Source: an uncultured Campylobacter sp. (lineage in GTDB: Bacteria; Campylobacterota; Campylobacteria; Campylobacterales; Campylobacteraceae). From it: DNA of 10,311 bases. The notes beneath the pieces are model-generated. The model did not search any database. It was not told the origin of the DNA and saw only the letters and a list, made by a program, of their open reading frames with translations. Location: assembly GCF_938018035.1 (NCBI RefSeq), contig NZ_CALIJF010000018.1, positions 1 to 10,311 of the forward strand. The letters are read 5' to 3'. The translations under genes and the position numbers were made by a program. Shown piece after piece: positions 5,831 to 10,311 of the stretch. Within the stretch, counting starts at the first letter, position 1. Every line of letters starts with the position of its first letter.

Positions 5831-6862
5831 CTACTTATTAGCGGTGATTTTGGTGATCAGCTCGTAGCTTACAGGGATCTGCCTCATCGGCGGCAGCGAC
5901 GAAGCAAGAGCTGCTAAAACCTCGGAGAAATCATCAAATAGGTAGTTTGCGAGGCTGCCTGGGTTCGGATTTATCTCGTTTAGATAAATTTCGCCCTCTT
6001 TTTCAAAAAAATCGCAGCGAATGAGCGCGCCATCGAATGATCCTGCGTTATAAAGCCGCGTAAAGGCGTCTTTCATCTTGCCCTCTAGCAAAGCGCCAGG
6101 ACGAGCGGGCTCGATCGCGCCACTACGCGAAAAATCCAAATATTTACGATCGAAATTTAAATAGCCCTCTTTTTTTGGCTCTTCGATGTTTGAAAATACG
6201 ATTTTGCCGTCTATTTTAGCGCCTGCGAGATTAAATTCCTTTACGTTTTCCCAGTATGGCTCTACGATCGCGCTATCGTCCAGCTCAAAAGCCTGATCCA
6301 GCGCGTAGCTAAACTCGCTTTCGTTCTTGGCTATCGAAATTCCGATGCTAGAGCCCAAATGAGCGGGCTTAACGATGATCGGAAAATTAAAATTAGGCAG
6401 GCTGGTACGATTTACGATCTCATACGGCAAGGTTTTTACATTTGCGATTACAGCTAGGTGCTTGGTTAAAATTTTATTATAGCTTAGCACGCTAGCTTCT
6501 ATGCGAGGTCCGATATAAGGGATGCCAAAAAACTCAAATAGCGCTGCCATTTTGCCATCCTCGCCGTCGCAGCCATGGATTAGATTGATATATGTGCCGA
6601 CTTCTAGCATGCTTTTGCTAAACATTCCACTCTCAAAAAATCCGCCCGCACCGATACTAAGCTCTTTTGCTTTAGCATAGCCGCCCTGCTTAAAATATGC
6701 CGCGCGCATATTTTTATCCTCAATGCGGTAAAATTTACGATTTTTATCGCAAAATATAAACTCCAAGTCCCAGCCTTTTAGGGCATTTTTGACGGCAATT
6801 GCCGAGATGATACTTACTTCGTGCTCGTAGCTCTGAGCTCCAAAAACTAAGCCAAATTTCAT
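5831..6862 (-). CDS. ddl: D-alanine--D-alanine ligase
   Basis: Ddl condenses two D-alanines with ATP to make the dipeptide that MurF attaches to the peptidoglycan precursor. The protein has 343 residues and the ATP-grasp architecture. Seen are 'SYEHEVS' at 11-17 (E15 matches the substrate-binding Glu of E. coli DdlB), 'HGCDGEDG' (96-103), 'VKPAHLGSSIG' (164-174) of the ATP-grasp lid, 'DRKYLDF' with Y241 in the omega loop as in D-Ala-specific enzymes rather than D-lactate types, and 'NEINPNPGSL' (295-304) with the metal ligands. GAAGGAAAA precedes the ATG. It begins 23 bases after the ruvA stop, in the same operon. Nothing is missing or truncated. Confidence 0.96.
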   Translation of the reverse strand: MKFGLVFGAQSYEHEVSIISAIAVKNALKGWDLEFIFCDKNRKFYRIEDKNMRAAYFKQGGYAKAKELSIGAGGFFESGMFSKSMLEVGTYINLIHGCDGEDGKMAALFEFFGIPYIGPRIEASVLSYNKILTKHLAVIANVKTLPYEIVNRTSLPNFNFPIIVKPAHLGSSIGISIAKNESEFSYALDQAFELDDSAIVEPYWENVKEFNLAGAKIDGKIVFSNIEEPKKEGYLNFDRKYLDFSRSGAIEPARPGALLEGKMKDAFTRLYNAGSFDGALIRCDFFEKEGEIYLNEINPNPGSLANYLFDDFSEVLAALASSLPPMRQIPVSYELITKITANK

Positions 6863-6885
6863 TGTTTTCCTTCAAATTTTATTTT

Positions 6886-7440
6886 CTACGCTAATTTTTT
6901 TAACGCCTCTTTGACAAGATCTGACGTATTCGTGCTACTGCAGCCCGCTAAGATTTGATTGATCTTATCGCGCTTAAATCCAAGGCTTTGTAGCGCGGAC
7001 GCCGCTTCGTTCTTATAAGTCTCGCTAGGACCGAATTCCATTAGCTTCGCATCGCCCAGTTCGGCAATGATCCGTCTAGCGGTCTTTGGACCGATACCTG
7101 GAACTGAAGTTAGCGTCGCAGCATCCCCCGTAGCTACGCAACGCGCGAAATCCTGCGGAGCGAGCGTCGAACAAACCGCCATCGCCGTGCTTGCACCTAC
7201 ACCGCTAAGCTTGATTAGGGTTTCAAACATCCTTTTTTCACTCTCGTCTAAAAACCCGTACAGCGAATCGGCATCCTCGCGCAGAATTTGAACGCACGCA
7301 AGCTCGGTCAGCCTGCCCTGCGTGAGCTTCGCGGAGGTATTTAATGACAATGAAAGAGCGTAGCTCACGCCGCTAGCGCATTTAATGACGCAAGCAGTGG
7401 GCTCTTTGCGCGTGATAATTCCTTCGATCGCCGCTATCAT
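6886..7440 (-). CDS. ruvA: Holliday junction branch migration protein RuvA
   Basis: RuvA binds four-way DNA junctions as a tetramer and loads the RuvB motor during recombination and fork repair. The 184-residue protein has the full three-domain layout. The OB-fold domain runs from 'MIAAIEGIITR' to 'DSLYGF' (about 1-63). Domain II carries two helix-hairpin-helix motifs, 'LSGVGASTA' (78-86) and 'VPGIGPKTA' (113-121). After a short linker comes the RuvB-binding domain III (about 143-184, 'EAASALQSLGFKRDKINQIL'). The ATG overlaps the stop of the upstream lipoprotein gene as ATGA (7437-7440), indicating translational coupling. No ruvB or ruvC is in the window, as usual for Campylobacter, where the ruv genes are scattered. 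Confidence 0.97.
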   Translation of the reverse strand: MIAAIEGIITRKEPTACVIKCASGVSYALSLSLNTSAKLTQGRLTELACVQILREDADSLYGFLDESEKRMFETLIKLSGVGASTAMAVCSTLAPQDFARCVATGDAATLTSVPGIGPKTARRIIAELGDAKLMEFGPSETYKNEAASALQSLGFKRDKINQILAGCSSTNTSDLVKEALKKLA

Positions 7441-8000
7441 CTAAGAGCCTTTAAAATTTCGTTTATGCTCTCATTAAGCGCTAAATTTAGGGCATTATAA
7501 ATGCTTTGCGAGCTAGGATCAGGCACGAAAACGCGCTTAGTGACGATGCCTGATTTTATGCTTTCTAAAGAATTTAAAATTTCATATCCCATCGTAACGG
7601 TTGCCTGATCGTTATCGATCTGAAGCGCTACGATACTGGTTTTTAGGCGCAAATCCCGCTCTTTTGGCACGAAGATCGGATTTAGCGAGCAGGTGGAAAA
7701 TGCCGCATCTAGCAGCGCCTTATATACCATCTCGCTAGGCATCGTGATAAATTTGGCGTCGCTTGCGAACCGCGTTCGGTTTCTAAAATCCACTATTAAA
7801 ATATCCCGTCTATCGACAAGATCGGTCGCCGTGATGGTGTCGATAAAGATATTTTTACGTGCACCGCTAGGATTTACGCAGCGCTTTTGATCATAACGCA
7901 GCTCGTAGTAGGTGTATGGCTTAGCCTGCTTAGCTAAGCAGCCGCCTAAAAATATCGCTGTCAGCGTCGCAGCAAGCGTAAACTTTATAAAATTTTTCAT
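7437..8000 (-). CDS. ABC-type transport auxiliary lipoprotein (partner of the MCE protein)
   Basis: This is a 187-residue lipoprotein. The N terminus 'MKNFIKFTLAATLTAIFLGGC' is a signal peptide with an LGGC lipobox; C21 would be lipidated. The mature part lacks further membrane segments and alternates strands and helices ('NIFIDTITATDLVDRRDILIVDFRN', 'EMVYKALLDAAF', a C-terminal helix 'ALNLALNESINEILKAL'), which resembles the ABC-transport auxiliary (PqiC/YmbA-like) fold. Such lipoproteins sit in or near the outer membrane and work with MCE proteins in lipid traffic. It starts two bases after the MCE gene stop, using an AAGGAA that lies in that gene's last codons. It overlaps ruvA by four bases. 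Role inferred from context and moderate sequence resemblance. Confidence 0.8.
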   Translation of the reverse strand: MKNFIKFTLAATLTAIFLGGCLAKQAKPYTYYELRYDQKRCVNPSGARKNIFIDTITATDLVDRRDILIVDFRNRTRFASDAKFITMPSEMVYKALLDAAFSTCSLNPIFVPKERDLRLKTSIVALQIDNDQATVTMGYEILNSLESIKSGIVTKRVFVPDPSSQSIYNALNLALNESINEILKALR

Positions 8001-8002
8001 CT

Positions 8003-8932
8003 TTATTCCTTTTTATCGTCGCGATCCGCGCCTTTAGAAGTGTCTTTGAAAAAGAAATCGTAAGGATTGTCCTCTAGCCTAAACATCGCGCCTTGGAATT
8101 CTCTAAGCGATTTTTTTAGCTCGCCAAGAGTGTTTTTTGCCTCCTCAAGTGTAGGATCCAAGATCGCTTTTAGATTGTACTCGCCGCGATCGATACGCTT
8201 AGTGATGATGCCTGCGGTTTTATCCAGCGAATTCGATAGATTGGCAGCACTCACGGCAAAAGCGTTTAGATTATCTAACAGCGCGTCTAGCTCTTTCTCG
8301 CGCTCGTTTAAATTTGCTATGAGAGTATTTACGTTAGCAAGCAGTGCGTCTAAGCTTTGGAATTTTTTCTCATCGCTTAGCTCAGCGCTAAATTTATCCA
8401 TCGAAGATAGAATTCTATCCACTTTATCGGTATTTTGCTTAGACAACAGCCCATTAATCTTAAAGATCATCTCACTCACGCTATCGGTGATGACTTCGGC
8501 TTTGGAGCCGATTTTATCAAGAAGCGTTTTATCCAGCGCAATTATCGGCTTTTTATCATTCGGCGGAAAAAGCTTGCCGCTTCCTTTCGTGATATTTATA
8601 AACGCGATTCCACTGATGCCTTGAGATTCTACCTTAGCGACGCTATCTTGCGAGATCGGCAGTTTGCTTTTTACCGAAATTTCAATCTCGATGATCGCAT
8701 TTTCGATATCGGCAAAGTCGATACTTTTGATGATGCCCGCATTTACGCCGATAAATTTAACCTCAGAATTCTCCTTAATGCCTACGGGAAGCTCTTTTGT
8801 GTGGATATAGTAGGAGCGGTAGCTCTCGCCGCGGTCGGTCTTAGTAAGCATCCACCACATAAATGCCGTAAGAGCCGCGACGCAGATCATAACAAATGCG
8901 CCTACTATCGTGTATGAAGTTCTATTTTCCAA
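8003..8932 (-). CDS. mlaD: MCE/MlaD-domain protein of a phospholipid ABC transport system
   Basis: This is the 309-residue substrate-binding component of a Mla-like transporter. It is anchored in the inner membrane by one helix (about 7-30, 'YTIVGAFVMICVAALTAFMW'), with the rest periplasmic. The MCE domain covers about 40-118 ('GIKENSEVKFIGVNAGIIKSI', 'AKVESQGISGIAFINI'). A long helical, partly coiled-coil tail (about 140-280, with heptad-like 'ALLANVNTLIANLNEREKELDALLDNL' region) follows, longer than in E. coli MlaD. The start is TTG at 8932: AGGAG sits six bases upstream and the next ATG would lie inside the membrane helix. It probably corresponds to the Mce gene of the C. jejuni Iam locus. 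An unusual 475-base gap separates it from the ATPase gene. Confidence 0.92.
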   Translation of the reverse strand: MENRTSYTIVGAFVMICVAALTAFMWWMLTKTDRGESYRSYYIHTKELPVGIKENSEVKFIGVNAGIIKSIDFADIENAIIEIEISVKSKLPISQDSVAKVESQGISGIAFINITKGSGKLFPPNDKKPIIALDKTLLDKIGSKAEVITDSVSEMIFKINGLLSKQNTDKVDRILSSMDKFSAELSDEKKFQSLDALLANVNTLIANLNEREKELDALLDNLNAFAVSAANLSNSLDKTAGIITKRIDRGEYNLKAILDPTLEEAKNTLGELKKSLREFQGAMFRLEDNPYDFFFKDTSKGADRDDKKE

Positions 8933-9407
8933 TCTTTTCTCCTAATTTCAGAGCGTAAAATTTAAGCCCTGCGATATGCCTTAAAATAGCCATTTGGGCT
9001 TAAATTTTAAAACTTAGCACTTTCTCAAATAGTCGCAAAATTTGCAGAATCATCTGAGTTTAAATTTTAAAGCTTAGCGTGCATTTTGAAATTTCAAAAT
9101 ATCGCCGCGCCGTATTTTAGCGTAAAATTTTACCGCCCCGGTTTAATTTAACGCCGCTTGCTCGTCAAAATTTTAAAATTTAAAAGCGCTATCCAATAAA
9201 TGCGCCCTTAAATACGACCCGCCTAAATTTTAAAATTTCGATTGAGCCGCTAAGGTCTAAATTTTAAAATTTAAGCCCTGCGGAGCCCGGAATTCCTCGC
9301 TAGGTTTAAAATTTAAAATTCTTCCGCTGCTATTTTAAAATTTCAGCTCCTACCTATCTAAATTTTACCCGCCGCGAGCTGTATTTTAGCTCGGTAAATT
9401 TCAAAGC
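8933..9407. repeat. 475-base non-coding stretch of AT-rich palindromic repeats inside the transporter operon
   Basis: No plausible gene is present. TAAATTTTAAAATTT-type words recur at irregular spacing (about 9000-9011, 9060-9071, 9167-9184, 9224-9238, 9258-9274, 9305-9320, 9332-9343). Longer exact matches are an 18-base direct repeat TAAAATTTAAGCCCTGCG (8956-8973 and 9265-9282), a 60-base-offset repeat TTAAATTTTAAANCTTAGC (9000-9018 and 9060-9078), and the 18-base palindrome ATTTTGAAATTTCAAAAT (9083-9100). The 13-mer GCGTAAAATTTTA is at 9120-9132. Functionally related genes on either side should be adjacent, so this is probably an expansion. Confidence 0.7.
8956..9009 (-). promoter_or_regulatory. 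Perfect 14-base inverted repeat in front of the MCE gene
   Basis: TAAAATTTAAGCCC (8956-8969) and GGGCTTAAATTTTA (8996-9009) are exact reverse complements with a 26-base loop. In the transcript this hairpin ends about ten bases before the AGGAG ribosome site of the MCE gene. It could block RNA decay, attenuate transcription, or modulate translation. Confidence 0.45.
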
Positions 9408-10178
9408 CTAATCTCTTTGTCGCATCTTAAATAACTCTTCAAGCGGATTATTCTCTAGGCTTGAAATCTCCTCGATGTTTCCTTCAAAAGCGATTTTCTG
9501 ATTATCCACGATCAAAAACCGATCCAAAATGTCAAAGATACTATCCACGTCGTGCGTCACCATCACGACCGTGACGCCGAGGCTGTCTCTAAGCTCGCAA
9601 ACAAGCCTATCAAGGGCTCTGGCGCTGAGCGGATCAAGCCCCGAGTTTGGCTCGTCCAAAAATAAAATTTCAGGGCTAAGTGCTAGCGCGCGAGCCAGCG
9701 CCACGCGCTTTTTCATACCGCCGCTAAGCTCGTTTGGGCTAAGCGCAGCAGCCTCCTTCTTAAGCCCCACCTTTTGGATCCAAAACATCGATAGCTCATC
9801 TATCTCGCGCTCGCTAAATTTAGAGTATTCGCGCAGCAGCACGCCTGCGTTTTCGAGCACGCTCATCGAGCTGTAAAGCGCGCCGAACTGAAACATCACG
9901 CCGCATTTTAGGCGGATCTCGTTTTGCTCCGCCTCGCTCGCGCGCCAAATATCGCGCCCGAAAATTTTAATCTCGCCGCTTTGCGGGCGTTTTAAAAATA
10001 TGAGGGTTTTCATTAACGTCGTTTTGCCGCTGCCGCTGCCGCCTAAAAAGCCGTAAATTTCGCCCTTTTTGACGCTAAAGCTCACGCAATCGTGCATAAC
10101 GCGCGATCCGTACGCGGTAGTAACGTCGCGTGCGACTATGATTTTAGCGCTTTCGCTGGATTGCACTTGCTCGCTCAT
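9408..10178 (-). CDS. mlaF: Phospholipid ABC transporter ATP-binding protein (MlaF/IamA-like)
   Basis: This is the cytoplasmic ATPase of the Mla-like transporter, driving lipid movement between the membranes with the permease and MCE protein. With the ATG at 10178 it has 256 residues. Motifs are Walker A 'GGSGSGKTT' (46-54), Q-loop Q97 ('VMFQFGALY'), signature 'LSGGM' (151-155), Walker B 'ILFLDEP' (171-177) and H-loop H209 ('VTHD'). 'FQFGALYSSMSVLENAG' and 'LSGGMKKRVALARA' are typical of the MlaF branch. The frame is open upstream to 10232, but the ATG at 10178 overlaps the permease stop as ATGA, the normal coupled arrangement, so I chose it. In C. jejuni the likely orthologue is IamA. All catalytic motifs are intact. 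Confidence 0.94.
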   Translation of the reverse strand: MSEQVQSSESAKIIVARDVTTAYGSRVMHDCVSFSVKKGEIYGFLGGSGSGKTTLMKTLIFLKRPQSGEIKIFGRDIWRASEAEQNEIRLKCGVMFQFGALYSSMSVLENAGVLLREYSKFSEREIDELSMFWIQKVGLKKEAAALSPNELSGGMKKRVALARALALSPEILFLDEPNSGLDPLSARALDRLVCELRDSLGVTVVMVTHDVDSIFDILDRFLIVDNQKIAFEGNIEEISSLENNPLEELFKMRQRD

Positions 10179-10311
10179 AGTCCGATTTCCGAAAACAGAA
10201 CCGCAAATACCGCGTCGATCGCGATGACCCAAAATATCGCATTTACGACGCTAATGGTGGTGTATTCGCCGATGCTTTGGGTATTTCCTTTTACTTCGAA
10301 ACCCCGCATGC
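10175..10311 (-). CDS. mlaE: Phospholipid ABC transporter permease (MlaE-like), C-terminal end
   Basis: Only the last 44 or so residues are in the window, read directly on the minus strand: 'RGFEVKGNTQSIGEYTT' followed by the hydrophobic helix 'ISVVNAIFWVIAIDAVFAVLF' and the end 'SEIGL'. The G-x-E-V-x-G ... TT-x-x-V-V-x-A pattern ahead of a final membrane helix is the MlaE (permease) C terminus. The stop TGA (10177-10175) overlaps the ATPase start codon. The rest of the gene, including any N-terminal STAS domain, lies outside the window. Confidence 0.88.
   Translation of the reverse strand, partial: MRGFEVKGNTQSIGEYTTISVVNAIFWVIAIDAVFAVLFSEIGL

Noticed and set aside
8067..8917. Long plus-strand ORFs opposite the MCE gene
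   Set aside because: They are shadows of a well-supported MCE-domain gene and have no independent start signals.
9375..9393. Hairpin CGAGCT/AGCTCG after the ATPase gene as a terminator
   Set aside because: On the minus strand it is followed by GC-rich sequence, not a T run, and lies inside an operon.
8933..9407. Possible CRISPR array because of repeated AAATTTTAAAATTT words
   Set aside because: The repeats are short, degenerate and irregularly spaced, with no uniform spacers and no cas genes.
10179..10232. Upstream extension of the ATPase gene to 10232
   Set aside because: It lies within the permease C terminus; the ATG at 10178 gives the standard ATGA overlap and the right family length.

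Overview
The window reads as a chromosomal segment of a Campylobacterota bacterium, most likely a Campylobacter of the higher-GC oral group (gracilis/showae/rectus-like). This rests on protein resemblance, on the gene order murF - alpha/beta hydrolase - small Phd-like protein - ddl - ruvA, which I remember as that of C. jejuni Cj0795c-Cj0799c, and on intergenic DNA full of AAATTTTAAAATTT-type words. The species is an inference. I see no insertion sequence, phage gene, CRISPR array, rRNA or tRNA.

All twelve supported genes lie on the minus strand, so transcription runs from the high to the low coordinates. First comes an MCE/Mla-type phospholipid transport operon: the end of the permease (10175-10311), the ATPase (9408-10178, ATGA overlap), a 475-base non-coding stretch packed with AT-rich palindromes, then the MCE-domain protein (8003-8932) and an auxiliary lipoprotein (7437-8000). 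The lipoprotein overlaps ruvA (6886-7440) by ATGA. ruvA is followed by ddl (5831-6862), a small Phd/YefM-like protein (5553-5771) and an alpha/beta hydrolase (4832-5563). An 882-base gene-free stretch with several inverted repeats separates these from murF (2153-3949). After a probable terminator come an AlkD-like DNA glycosylase (1224-1904), a small FMN-binding protein (757-1125), a 317-base array of AT-rich hairpins, and a short-chain dehydrogenase cut by the window start (1-439).

The theme is the cell envelope: lipid trafficking (Mla-like genes) and supply and attachment of the D-Ala-D-Ala end of the peptidoglycan stem peptide (Ddl makes it, MurF attaches it). DNA maintenance genes (ruvA, alkD-like) are interspersed. 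No complete new system is evident. The most unusual signals are (1) a family of AT-rich palindromic or hairpin elements filling several intergenic gaps, including two units with a shared GCCGA loop and covarying stems at 559-581 and 633-655; (2) a roughly 110-residue low-complexity insertion in MurF, which also has a membrane-embedded N terminus; and (3) a Phd/YefM-like protein with no toxin beside it, sitting between cell-wall genes.
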